Positions 1-6,448 of a stretch of 11,512 nt of DNA are shown here, piece by piece. The position numbers were made by a program, and so were the translations under genes. The notes beneath the pieces are model-generated. The model was not told the origin of the DNA, did not search any database, and saw only the letters and a list, made by a program, of their open reading frames with translations. How positions within the stretch are numbered: position 1 is the stretch's first letter; the number at the start of each line of letters is the position of its first letter. This DNA comes from UBA1479 sp963972065 (GTDB taxonomy: Bacteria > Pseudomonadota > Alphaproteobacteria > Rhodospirillales > Casp-alpha2). The stretch is taken from positions 1 to 11,512 of the forward strand of contig CAXAVJ010000103.1 of assembly GCA_963972065.1 (NCBI GenBank). The letters are read 5' to 3'.

Positions 1-512
1 GGCTTGCCGATCAGGGCGCGGGCGGCGGCGACGCGCTGTTGTTGTCCGGTGCTCAGTTCGGCGACGGCGCGCCCGGTAGCGGCGGCCTCGCCCAGGCCCA
101 TATGGGTGAGCAGGCGCAGCGCCTCGCCCTCCGCCCCGCCCGGCGCGGCGGCGGCGCGGGCCCGGCGGACGGGCGAGAACCGGCAGGGCAGAAGCACGTT
201 TTCCGTCAACGACAGGAACGGCAGCAAATTGAACATCTGAAAGATGAAACCAATGCAATCGGCGCGAATGGCGTCGCGGCGGGGCCCCGGGACACGGGCC
301 AGATCCTCGCCCGCGATTTCCACCACCCCTTCCTGGGGCAGGCAGATCCCGGCCAGCAGGTTCAGAAGCGTTGTCTTGCCGCTGCCGCTGGGGCCGTGGA
401 CAAACAACCGCTCGCCGGGCTGGGCCGCGAATTCGGCGATATCCAGGACCAACGGCGCCCCGGCGCGCCAGCGGAACCGGACACCGGACAGGCGGATCGC
501 GTTGCCGTTCAT
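1..512 (-). CDS. ABC transporter ATP-binding protein, LolD/MacB type (probable zinc-uptake ATPase, partial)
   Basis: This is the N-terminal 170 residues of an ABC ATPase whose 3' end lies beyond the left edge. The Walker A motif is GPSGSGKT at about residues 40-47, the Q-loop is FQMFNLLPF at about 90-98, and the signature is LSTGQQQRVAAARAL near the end. Walker B and the H-loop are outside the window. QMFNLLPFLSLTENVLLP is typical of the LolD/MacB/FtsE group, whose partners are FtsX-like permeases, so such a permease is expected next. The ATG at 512 lies 37 nt after the zrgA stop, and a GGAGG sits rather far (13 nt) upstream. The short gap indicates an operon with the ZrgA-like gene, so zinc is the likely substrate, with this protein energising uptake at the inner membrane. 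The ATPase family is certain. The zinc role is inferred from the neighbour and from the Zur box upstream of it. Confidence 0.88.
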   Translation of the reverse strand, partial: MNGNAIRLSGVRFRWRAGAPLVLDIAEFAAQPGERLFVHGPSGSGKTTLLNLLAGICLPQEGVVEIAGEDLARVPGPRRDAIRADCIGFIFQMFNLLPFLSLTENVLLPCRFSPVRRARAAAAPGGAEGEALRLLTHMGLGEAAATGRAVAELSTGQQQRVAAARALIGK

Positions 513-549
513 GCTTGTGCCGTTCCCTCCGGGCGTGAATTCAGACCGT

Positions 550-1185
550 TTAGAAGGTCAGGCGCGCGCGCTCCGCTGTCAACTCCTGGGCTCCCTGGCC
601 CTTCGCCGTGATGGTCCGTGCCTCAAGTTCGCGGGCGGCCGGAAAGGCGGCAAAGTAGCCCAGGTCGATATGGCTCAGCGCCGCCGGATCGGCGCAATGG
701 AAATGGTAATGAGCACGGAATTCCGCATGCCCCTCGGCCTCATGGGCATGTCCCTTATCGTGGCCGTGCTTCTTTTCATGGTCATGTCCCTTACCGTGGC
801 CATGCCCCTTCTCATGGTCATGCGCGTCATCCAACAGGGCGGAATGGACCTCCGCTTCCTCTAGTCGGCAATCGGCCTTCGGCGGGAAGCGGAACAGCCT
901 GCCCCCGTCTTTCAGACGGGCCGCGGCGGCAGCCAGGGCCGCGCGGTCAGCCTTCGTTTCCGCCGCATGCTCGAAGCCGACGATGTCCGCCCCCGGCGCC
1001 GTGATCTCAATTTCGACCGTGTTGCCTTCCACCGCCAAACTCAATTGTCCGACGCCGTGTTCGTGGGCGCCGTGTTCGCGTTCGGTCGACGCTGCCGGAC
1101 CGGCAGCAACCAACAGACCCGCCAGCAGAGTTGCAGAAACAAAAAACCCGGCACGCGGGACCGGCAGCAAGGACATCGGCTTCAT
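550..1185 (-). CDS. zrgA: ZrgA-like periplasmic zinc-binding protein (DUF2796)
   Basis: This is a 211-aa exported protein. Residues 1-32 form a signal peptide (positively charged start, hydrophobic VSATLLAGLLVAAG, then AAS). The mature N-terminus carries HGAHEHGVGQL (38-48), a hallmark of DUF2796/ZrgA proteins. A histidine-rich stretch spans 122-163 and ends in HYHFHC (159-164), with a further Cys at 106. The C-terminal part (171-211) is the remainder of the DUF2796 domain. In Vibrio, ZrgA is the periplasmic zinc-binding part of the ZrgABCDE importer, and the ABC ATPase directly downstream fits that. The start was set at 1185, not at an upstream in-frame ATG (1257), because AAAGGAG sits five nt before it and the upstream ATG lies inside the promoter -35 and ahead of the Zur box. 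Zinc-repressed expression is expected. Confidence 0.88.
   Translation of the reverse strand: MKPMSLLPVPRAGFFVSATLLAGLLVAAGPAASTEREHGAHEHGVGQLSLAVEGNTVEIEITAPGADIVGFEHAAETKADRAALAAAAARLKDGGRLFRFPPKADCRLEEAEVHSALLDDAHDHEKGHGHGKGHDHEKKHGHDKGHAHEAEGHAEFRAHYHFHCADPAALSHIDLGYFAAFPAARELEARTITAKGQGAQELTAERARLTF
715..822 (-). repeat. His-rich 36-nt imperfect tandem repeat inside zrgA
   Basis: About three copies of a 12-residue unit are encoded in a row: HDHEKGHGHGKG (residues 122-133), HDHEKKHGHDKG (134-145) and a decayed third starting HAHEAEGHAE (146 on). The DNA also repeats: on the plus strand CATGGTCATG followed by TCCCTTA or CCCCTT recurs. The units probably form a flexible zinc-chelating loop, as is common in bacterial zinc-binding proteins. 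Confidence 0.8.
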
Positions 1186-1223
1186 GAGAGCTCCTTTAGG
1201 CGTGAAGCAAAGCGGGTATATTT

Positions 1224-1246
1224 GTAATGTTATATGATAACATTTT
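1224..1246. promoter_or_regulatory. Zur box (zinc uptake regulator operator)
   Basis: The core AATGTTATATGATAACATT (1226-1244) is a 19-bp inverted repeat with 8 of 9 arm pairs matching around a central base. It keeps the GTTATAnTATAAC-type core and spacing of the known proteobacterial Zur consensus with one deviation. It covers the -10 hexamer of the zrgA promoter, so zinc-loaded Zur bound here would block RNA polymerase. It stands in one of the few AT-rich patches of the window. No zur gene is in the window. Confidence 0.88.
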
Positions 1247-1257
1247 TTATATGACAA
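1229..1257 (-). promoter_or_regulatory. Sigma70-type promoter of zrgA
   Basis: On the minus strand, TTGTCA (1257-1252, 5 of 6 to consensus) and TATAAC (1234-1229, 5 of 6) are separated by exactly 17 nt. Transcription would begin near 1222, leaving a leader of about 37 nt that contains the AAAGGAG ribosome site of zrgA. The Zur box overlaps the -10 and part of the spacer. Confidence 0.75.
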
Positions 1258-1318
1258 TCGCTCTTTACCCCGATCATCCGGTTATTCAGTCGTGAAAGTG
1301 GCGCGCGCCCGGCACGGC

Positions 1319-1993
1319 CTATTTTCCCGTATAGGGCTCAACCCGCGTGCCCTGGATCGTGTAGCCGGCTTCGACATCGGCATCGCCGTCAACCAACGTG
1401 AGCGCACGCTTGCTCCGCTTGACGGTCATCCGCCCGGTGACCCAGACGGGCTCGTACAATTCCTTGGCGGCGTAGGACTGGTTCAGATGGACCACCACCG
1501 TCTGATTGATGGGCGGCGGCGGGACGTGGATACAGGCCCCGACATAAGGCACCAACAGGAATTCCTTGACCGACGCGCCCTCGAACTCCAGCGGCAGGAC
1601 ATAGCCCGGCAGGCGCACCAACTGGCCATCCAGGTCATGCGCCAGTTCACTATTCCGCGCCGCGACCTCAGCCTGCATTTGCCGGACCAGACCGACCATG
1701 CGGTCCACGTCGATGCCTTCCTGGCGCAGTTTGAATTCGATCTCCCGCGCGTCCTCGAACATGGGATGCACTTCGTTCATCAGGCCCGCCGCGACCTGGG
1801 ACCGGATGGTCGCCAGCATCTCCAGTTCGACCTGCTGATCGATCGGCAGGTATTGGTAGGGATTGTCGATGGGCGGGCCTTGGGGGATCAGGCCCTCCCA
1901 GGTCAGAACCTTGGGCGTTTCCGCCGCCGACAACGGCCCGGCCGCGACCATCAACAGGAACAGCGACGACATCAGATGGAACAGGCGCGGCAT
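1319..1993 (-). CDS. DUF3299 periplasmic protein, zinc-locus associated
   Basis: This is a 224-aa secreted protein from the DUF3299 family. Residues 1-24 form a signal peptide (MPRLF..., hydrophobic LFLLMVAAG, cleavage likely after LSAA). A helical, charged middle follows (about 55-120). The conserved C-terminal core includes VRLPGYVLPLE (127-137) and VGACIHVPPPPINQ (151-164), with Cys154 and His156 the likely key residues. The molecular role of the family is unknown to me. Members are often found beside ZrgA/ABC zinc-import genes, as here, where zrgA follows. The Zur box lies downstream of this gene, so it is probably not under that operator. The start at 1993 was chosen because GAGGG lies six nt before it; an in-frame ATG at 2017 (eight more residues, weaker AAGGTG site) is possible. 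It begins 100 nt after the kinase stop and may be read from the kinase promoter. Confidence 0.85.
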   Translation of the reverse strand: MPRLFHLMSSLFLLMVAAGPLSAAETPKVLTWEGLIPQGPPIDNPYQYLPIDQQVELEMLATIRSQVAAGLMNEVHPMFEDAREIEFKLRQEGIDVDRMVGLVRQMQAEVAARNSELAHDLDGQLVRLPGYVLPLEFEGASVKEFLLVPYVGACIHVPPPPINQTVVVHLNQSYAAKELYEPVWVTGRMTVKRSKRALTLVDGDADVEAGYTIQGTRVEPYTGK

Positions 1994-2093
1994 GGTAGCC
2001 CTCAAACTGCGGAACATTCACCGCACCTTAGACGCGCTCTCCGACCGCCGCAATCGGCGAGGCGCAGGATCGTGATGCCGCCCCTGATGGCGC

Positions 2094-3083
2094 TCAGGAA
2101 ATCGCCCGCACCCGTGTCGGCGGGAAGCGGACGGTGATCGTCGTGCCCCGGGTTTCGACGCTTTCGATGCCAAGCGACGCCTGATGCAGGTCCGCCAGGA
2201 TGCGCACCAACGACAGGCCCAGCCCCGATCCCTGCTGGCCCTTAACCAGATGGTTGCCGCGAATCTGGATATAGGGCTCGAACACGTCGTCGAGGGCGTC
2301 CTGCGGAATGCCGATGCCCGTGTCCGACACGCGGATGACGATGCCGCCGACCCGGTCGGTGCGTGCCGCGAGCGTGATGCGGCCGCGCTTGGGCGTGAAC
2401 TTCACCGCGTTAGACAACAGATTGACGACGATCTGGCGGACCCGTCCGGGATCGCAATACAACCCCGGCAGATTCGGCGGCGTTTCGATCACGATATCGA
2501 CGCCGTTCGCTTCCGCCTGATTCTGCATCAGGCGCCGGCAGTCGTCCAAGATCACTGGGACGACAGACCAGGATTCCCGCATCTCGATGCGCCCGGCCTC
2601 GATCTTTGCGACATCCAGCAGGTCGTTGACGATGTCCAGCATATGCGCGCTGGTGGCCCGGATGTCGGTCAGGTATTCGACATATTTGGGGCTGCCCAAC
2701 TCACCATAAGGTTCCTGACGGACCAGATCGGCGAAGCCGACCACGGCGTTCAGGGGCGTGCGCAGTTCGTGCGTCACCCGGGCCAGGAACTCGGTCTTGC
2801 GCTGGTCGTTGATTTCCGCCCGCTCCTTGCCCTTGAGCAGTTCCAGATTGACGGCGCGCAGGCCCGCAAGCTCACGGCGGAGCTGCAGGATTTCCATCTG
2901 CAGCTTGGTTTTACCCTTGTCGCGGTGGCGCTTATATCGACGCAACAGCCACACGATGGGTAAAACCGGCAGAAGGAGAAGCCCTTTCAACGTCGGCTTG
3001 CCGGGCGCGCGGTAGTGCGGAGCCATCGGCCGCCTGGCACCATAGGGCAGGTCTGAATAATTCTGGGGCATGGTGGCTGTCAT
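2094..3083 (-). CDS. Membrane-anchored sensor histidine kinase (HisKA/HATPase_c), orphan
   Basis: A complete kinase core is visible. Numbered from the ATG at 3083 (329 aa), the H-box is FLARVTHELRTPLNAVVGF with His105 as the phospho-acceptor. The N-box is QIVVNLLSNAVKFTP (Asn221 and Asn225). The G1 box is VSDTGIGIP around Asp254, and the G2 box is GSGLGLSLV from 285. Ahead of these are one hydrophobic segment (about 33-47, LKGLLLLPVLPIVWLL) and a charged coiled-coil linker (50-100). There is no periplasmic, PAS, HAMP or receiver domain, so the signal is probably taken up in the membrane or through a partner. The sequence resembles PleC/DivJ-type alphaproteobacterial kinases. No response regulator is in the window. 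The start is uncertain: a GTG at 3098 and an ATG at 3071 are in frame, and none has a good ribosome site. Confidence 0.9.
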   Translation of the reverse strand: MTATMPQNYSDLPYGARRPMAPHYRAPGKPTLKGLLLLPVLPIVWLLRRYKRHRDKGKTKLQMEILQLRRELAGLRAVNLELLKGKERAEINDQRKTEFLARVTHELRTPLNAVVGFADLVRQEPYGELGSPKYVEYLTDIRATSAHMLDIVNDLLDVAKIEAGRIEMRESWSVVPVILDDCRRLMQNQAEANGVDIVIETPPNLPGLYCDPGRVRQIVVNLLSNAVKFTPKRGRITLAARTDRVGGIVIRVSDTGIGIPQDALDDVFEPYIQIRGNHLVKGQQGSGLGLSLVRILADLHQASLGIESVETRGTTITVRFPPTRVRAIS

Positions 3084-3281
3084 CTTTCGTTCAAACACCG
3101 CAGTCCGGTCCCCGAATCGTTTTTTGTTGCGTCTTTCATGATAATCGTATTAATTGAAGAGAACGGCAATATTTTTTATTTAAAGTAGTTTTTAATCAAA
3201 TAAGTCTAAAATTTTACCCATCACAGATTTCCGCGCGTTTCCGCCCTCCGCCGTTCGCATCGCGGAATGAAATGGCGTTTC

Positions 3282-3309
3282 TTGACGGGATGGGCTTCCT
3301 CCTTTAAAT
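3282..3309 (+). promoter_or_regulatory. Candidate sigma70 promoter of etfBA
   Basis: TTGACG (3282-3287, 5 of 6) and TTAAAT (3304-3309, 4 of 6) are spaced by 16 nt. Transcription would start near 3316, giving a leader of roughly 78 nt that contains a GC-rich hairpin. Confidence 0.45.
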
Positions 3310-3347
3310 CCAGCGGATCATTCCTCGCACTGCAGCAATCAAGGTCG

Positions 3348-3365
3348 GGGGTCCGTCTGGACCCC
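3348..3365 (+). other. Leader hairpin upstream of etfB
   Basis: GGGGTCC, loop GTCT, GGACCCC form a perfect 7-bp GC-rich stem 15 nt before the AGAAGG ribosome site of etfB. No run of T follows, so it is not a typical terminator. It could stabilise the mRNA 5' end or influence translation. Confidence 0.5.
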
Positions 3366-3393
3366 ACGAGCGGCCGAATAAGAAGGTTTAGCC

Positions 3394-4143
3394 ATGAAAA
3401 TCCTGGTCGGCGTCAAGCGCGTGATCGACGCCTATGTGAAGGTTCGCGTCAAATCGGACCACACGGGTGTCGAAACCCAGAACGTGAAAATGTCCATGAA
3501 CCCGTTCGACGAAATCGCCGTTGAAGAAGGCGTGCGCCTGCGCGAAGCCGGCACCGCGGACGAACTGATCGCCGTCTCCATCGGCCCGGATCAGGCCCAG
3601 GAAACCATCCGCACGGCGCTTGCCATGGGCGCCGACCGTGGCATCCACGTGGTCGCCGACGGCCGCATCGAACCGCTGGCCATCGCCAAGATCTTCAAGG
3701 AACTGATCGCCCGCGAAAACCCGGACGTGGTGATCCTGGGCAAGCAGGCCATCGACGACGACAACAACCAGGTCGGCCAGATGCTGGCCGCCCTCATGGG
3801 CTGGTCGCAGGGCACCTTCGCGTCGAAGATCGAACTGGGCGCCGGACAGGCCAAGGTCACCCGCGAAATCGACGGCGGGCTGGAAACACTGGACCTCAAG
3901 CTGCCGGCCGTGTTGACCACGGACCTGCGCTTGAACGAGCCGCGCTATGCCTCGCTGCCCAACATCATGAAGGCCAAGAAGAAAGAGATCGCCAAGCTGA
4001 CGGCGGACGAACTGGGCGTCGACGTTTCGCCCAGGGTCGAAATCCTGAAAGTGACCGAACCGCCCGCCCGTCAGGCCGGCGTGAAGGTCGAAAGCGCGGC
4101 CGAACTGGTCGAGAAACTTAAGAACGAAGCGAAGGTGATCTGA
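3394..4143 (+). CDS. etfB: Electron transfer flavoprotein beta subunit
   Basis: This 249-aa protein is full length for the family and lacks a signal peptide, so it acts in the cytoplasm. It starts MKILVGVKRVIDAYVKVRV, contains the conserved MNPFDEIAVEE (35-45) and the AMP-site motif QAIDDDNNQVGQM (118-130). It also carries the family signature EIDGGLETLDLKLPAVLTTDLRL. The recognition loop RYASLPNIMKAKKKEI (184-199) docks on acyl-CoA dehydrogenases; Leu188 matches the anchor leucine of human ETF, and the lysines after it are methylated in some ETFs. With EtfA it forms the FAD/AMP heterodimer that passes electrons from acyl-CoA and amine dehydrogenases to ETF-ubiquinone oxidoreductase. AGAAGG lies seven nt before the ATG. 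etfA follows after 2 nt. Confidence 0.97.
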   Translation: MKILVGVKRVIDAYVKVRVKSDHTGVETQNVKMSMNPFDEIAVEEGVRLREAGTADELIAVSIGPDQAQETIRTALAMGADRGIHVVADGRIEPLAIAKIFKELIARENPDVVILGKQAIDDDNNQVGQMLAALMGWSQGTFASKIELGAGQAKVTREIDGGLETLDLKLPAVLTTDLRLNEPRYASLPNIMKAKKKEIAKLTADELGVDVSPRVEILKVTEPPARQAGVKVESAAELVEKLKNEAKVI

Positions 4144-4145
4144 TC

Positions 4146-5078
4146 ATGGCTGTCCTGGTTTATGCGGAACACGACAACGCAGCCCTGAAGGCCGCGACCC
4201 TCAACGCCGTCGCCGCCGCCAAGCAACTGGGCGACGTCACCGTCCTGGTCGCCGGATCGGGCTGCCGCGCGGTCGCCGAAGCCGCCGCCAAGGTCGACGG
4301 CGTGGCCAAGGTGCTGATCGCCGACGACGCGGCCTATGCCAACGAAATCGCCGAGAACGTGGCCCCCCTGATCGCCAAGCTGGCGGACGGTTTCGACCAT
4401 ATCCTGGCCGCCGCCACCACCAGCGGCAAGAACGTCATGCCGCGGGTCGCGGCCCTGCTCGACGTGCAGCAGATTTCCGATATCTCCGCCGTCGAAGGCC
4501 CCGATACCTTCATTCGTCCGATCTATGCCGGTAACGCCCTGGCGACCGTCAAGACCTCGGACGCCAAGAAGGTTCTGACCGTGCGCGCCACGGGCTTCGA
4601 CGCGGCCAACGCCGAGGGCGGTTCCGCCGCCATCGAGGACGTCGCCGGTGAAGGGGCGAGCGACCTCGCGACCTTCGCGGGCCAGGAACTGACCAAGTCC
4701 GAACGCCCGGAACTGACCAGCGCCAAGGTCATCATCTCTGGCGGGCGCGGCATGCAGTCGGGCGACAACTTCCACCTGCTGGAAGAGGTCGCGGACATCC
4801 TGGGCGCCGCCGTGGGGGCGTCCCGCGCCGCCGTCGACGCGGGCTTCGTGCCCAACGATTATCAGGTCGGCCAGACCGGCAAGGTCGTGGCGCCGGAACT
4901 CTACATCGCCGTCGGCATTTCGGGCGCCATCCAGCACCTGGCCGGGATGAAGGATTCCAAGGTCATCGTCGCCATCAACAAGGACGAGGAAGCGCCGATC
5001 TTCCAGGTCGCCGATTACGGCCTGGTCGCGGATCTGTTCACCGCCGTTCCCGAACTGAAGGCCGCTTTATCTGACTAA
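4146..5078 (+). CDS. etfA: Electron transfer flavoprotein alpha subunit
   Basis: This 310-aa protein is the FAD-binding partner of EtfB. The N-terminal domain (1-190, MAVLVYAEHDN...) has the shared ETF fold. The C-terminal FAD domain shows SGGRGM (198-203), then PNDYQVGQTGKVV (236-248), APELYIAVGISGAIQH (249-264) and INKDEEAPIFQVADYG (277-292), all hallmark segments of EtfA. The length is that of the usual bacterial and mitochondrial type, not the longer ferredoxin-fused or bifurcating forms, so it should serve beta-oxidation and related dehydrogenases. The ATG stands 2 nt after the etfB stop with GAAGG at the end of etfB as ribosome site, so the two are translationally coupled and made in equal amounts. 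Confidence 0.97.
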   Translation: MAVLVYAEHDNAALKAATLNAVAAAKQLGDVTVLVAGSGCRAVAEAAAKVDGVAKVLIADDAAYANEIAENVAPLIAKLADGFDHILAAATTSGKNVMPRVAALLDVQQISDISAVEGPDTFIRPIYAGNALATVKTSDAKKVLTVRATGFDAANAEGGSAAIEDVAGEGASDLATFAGQELTKSERPELTSAKVIISGGRGMQSGDNFHLLEEVADILGAAVGASRAAVDAGFVPNDYQVGQTGKVVAPELYIAVGISGAIQHLAGMKDSKVIVAINKDEEAPIFQVADYGLVADLFTAVPELKAALSD

Positions 5079-5094
5079 GCCCGCCCAATCGCCT

Positions 5095-5970
5095 TTGACC
5101 GACTCGTCCAGGCGCTCTCTGGCGCTGGGCATCCTGTGCATGGCAGGGTCGGTCGGGGCGCTGGCGAGCATGCAGATGTTCGTCAAGCTGGCCGGCCCTG
5201 AATATTCGCCGTTTCAGGCCGTGTTCTTCCGCAACGCCATCGCCACGATCATGGTGGTGCCGCTGATCTTCTATGCCGCCGGGCCGACATCGTTCCGCAC
5301 CACGCGGCCCGTGGGGCATTTCGTGCGCGCGCTGTTCGGCGTGGTCGGCAATGCCAGCTTCTTTTACGCCTATTCGACAATTCCCATGAGCGACGGCATG
5401 TCGATCGCCATGTCGGTGCCCATCTTCACGACCCTTCTGGCCATTCCGTTCCTGGGTGAAAAGGTCGGCCTGCGTCGCTGGGTCGCCATCGCCATCGGCT
5501 TCATCGGCGTGATGATCGCCCTCGATCCAACCGGGAACCTTCAGGTGGGCGCTCTCTTCGCCCTGTTCGGCACCCTGTGCTGGGCCGCCAGCCTGATCCT
5601 GATCAAGCAGCTATCGGCCACGGAAACGCCCTATCTGATCGTGTTCTATTACATGATCACGGGCGTCGCCGTGTCGCTGCTGGTCCTGCCCTTCGTCTGG
5701 ATCACGCCGACGACGGAGCATCTGATCTTCTACATCTGCGCCGGGCTGGTCGGCGGACTGGGCCAGATTCTCATGACCTTCGCCATGAAGTTCGCGCCGG
5801 CCGCCGTGGTTACGCCCTTCGAATACACGGCGATCTGCTGGGCCGTGCTGTTCGACCTGTTGATCTGGAACGTCCTGCCCGACCTGACCACGGTCCTGGG
5901 GGCGGGCATCGTTATCGCCACGGGCCTGTACATCTGGCACCGCGAGACCCGCGTTCGCCCCACAAAGTGA
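5095..5970 (+). CDS. DMT superfamily transporter (EamA type)
   Basis: This is an integral membrane protein of 291 aa with about ten hydrophobic segments and two EamA repeats (roughly 10-140 and 150-285). Segments such as GSVGALASMQMFVKLAG, SPFQAVFFRNAIATIMV, PIFTTLLAIPFLGEKVGLRRWVAIAIGFIGV and ALFGTLCWAASLILIKQL are characteristic of the family. FEYTAICWAVLFDLLIWN marks the end of the second repeat. Relatives export amino acids, metabolites or drugs by proton exchange; the substrate cannot be read from the sequence. The start is unusual: TTG at 5095 without a clear ribosome site, as the first ATG (5140) would cut the first membrane helix. It begins 16 nt after etfA with no terminator between, so it is probably co-transcribed and coupled. 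A functional link to ETF is not evident. Confidence 0.88.
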   Translation: MTDSSRRSLALGILCMAGSVGALASMQMFVKLAGPEYSPFQAVFFRNAIATIMVVPLIFYAAGPTSFRTTRPVGHFVRALFGVVGNASFFYAYSTIPMSDGMSIAMSVPIFTTLLAIPFLGEKVGLRRWVAIAIGFIGVMIALDPTGNLQVGALFALFGTLCWAASLILIKQLSATETPYLIVFYYMITGVAVSLLVLPFVWITPTTEHLIFYICAGLVGGLGQILMTFAMKFAPAAVVTPFEYTAICWAVLFDLLIWNVLPDLTTVLGAGIVIATGLYIWHRETRVRPTK

Positions 5971-5989
5971 CATTCATATATTTGAATGT
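5970..5989. promoter_or_regulatory. Inverted repeat, candidate SqrR/BigR persulfide-responsive operator
   Basis: ACATTCATATATTTGAATGT is a 20-bp inverted repeat in which 9 of 10 base pairs match. It contains ATTC-N8-GAAT, which I recall as the recognition pattern of SqrR/BigR ArsR-family repressors that are released by sulfide or persulfide. It begins on the stop codon of the DMT gene and lies 34 nt before the sulfur-permease start. TATATT (5977-5982) inside it could be the -10 of the permease promoter, though its -35 is poor. No repressor gene is in the window. Confidence 0.68.
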
Positions 5990-6023
5990 GTTTTGCCGTG
6001 AACAGCCATGATAAACCTGCCTC

Positions 6024-6443
6024 ATGCCCCCCTTTGATCCCATCTCCGCCCTTGCCGGCGGCGTCCTGATTGGCCTGGGCGCTGTGGTTCTGGCCCTGTT
6101 CAACGGCCGGGTTGCGGGCATCAGCGGCATCCTGGGCGGCCTGCTGGATGGCGAGCGCGCGAACCTGGCTTGGCGCGCAGCCTTCATCGCCGGGTTGGTC
6201 GGCGCCGGATTTTTCGGCCTGAAGCTGGTTTCCCCCGACGTCATGATCGCCGCCGACTGGCCCACCCTGGTCATCGGGGGATTGCTGGTCGGCATCGGTA
6301 CGCGGCTCGGCAGCGGCTGCACCAGCGGCCACGGCGTCTGCGGCATGGCGCGGGGCTCCCTCCGGTCCATCGCCGCGACAGCAGTCTATATCGCCGTGGC
6401 CGTGGCGACCGTGTTCGTCACCCGCCATCTGATCGGCGGCTGA
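6024..6443 (+). CDS. YeeE/YedE family sulfur permease, first half (PmpA type)
   Basis: This is a 139-aa membrane protein with about four hydrophobic segments, half the length of full YeeE/TsuA thiosulfate transporters. The family signature is GSGCTSGHGVCGMARGS (96-112), with Cys99 and Cys106 positioned to handle sulfur compounds. An earlier glycine-rich segment is NGRVAGISGILGGLL (27-41). Half-size YeeE/YedE proteins occur in adjacent pairs that together form one transporter, and the second half follows after 5 nt. In other proteobacteria such pairs are controlled by BigR-type repressors and sit with persulfide dioxygenase or rhodanese genes; those enzymes are absent here. Substrate (thiosulfate, sulfide or persulfide sulfur) and direction are not shown. 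No clear ribosome site precedes the ATG at 6024. Confidence 0.88.
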   Translation: MPPFDPISALAGGVLIGLGAVVLALFNGRVAGISGILGGLLDGERANLAWRAAFIAGLVGAGFFGLKLVSPDVMIAADWPTLVIGGLLVGIGTRLGSGCTSGHGVCGMARGSLRSIAATAVYIAVAVATVFVTRHLIGG

Positions 6444-6448
6444 GGACC

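Larger units (their letters stand above)
3099..3393. promoter_or_regulatory. Divergent intergenic control region between kinase and etfB
   Basis: About 295 bp separate the two divergent genes. The half next to the kinase (3117-3222) is strongly AT-rich with A and T runs; the half next to etfB has normal composition. For the kinase, a weak pair on the minus strand is TTGCCG (3169-3164) and GATTAT (3146-3141), 17 nt apart. The etfB promoter and leader hairpin are listed separately. I see no Zur box and no canonical CtrA site here. Confidence 0.45.

Noticed and set aside
1186..1257. In-frame extension of zrgA starting at an ATG at 1257
   Set aside because: The extension lies over the -35, Zur box and -10, has no ribosome site, and would put 24 residues before the signal peptide. 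The ATG at 1185 has AAAGGAG.
1258..1318. Possible terminator after the DUF3299 gene (GGCGCGCGCC palindrome)
   Set aside because: A short self-complementary GC stretch without a proper loop or T run is not enough to call a terminator.
3179..3194. CtrA-like TTAA...TTAA pair in the AT-rich region upstream of the kinase
   Set aside because: The spacing is 8 nt, not the canonical 7, and TTAA pairs are expected by chance in such AT-rich DNA.
4071..4937. Long antisense open frame opposite etfA, and similar antisense frames elsewhere
   Set aside because: These are shadows caused by GC-rich codon use of the real genes. Their proteins show no family motifs and they overlap strongly supported genes completely.
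6170..6448. Longer start for the second YeeE/YedE half, inside the first gene
   Set aside because: The extra sequence is arginine-rich, overlaps the first half in another frame and is unlike a membrane protein. The ATG at 6449 has GAGG and the family N-terminus.
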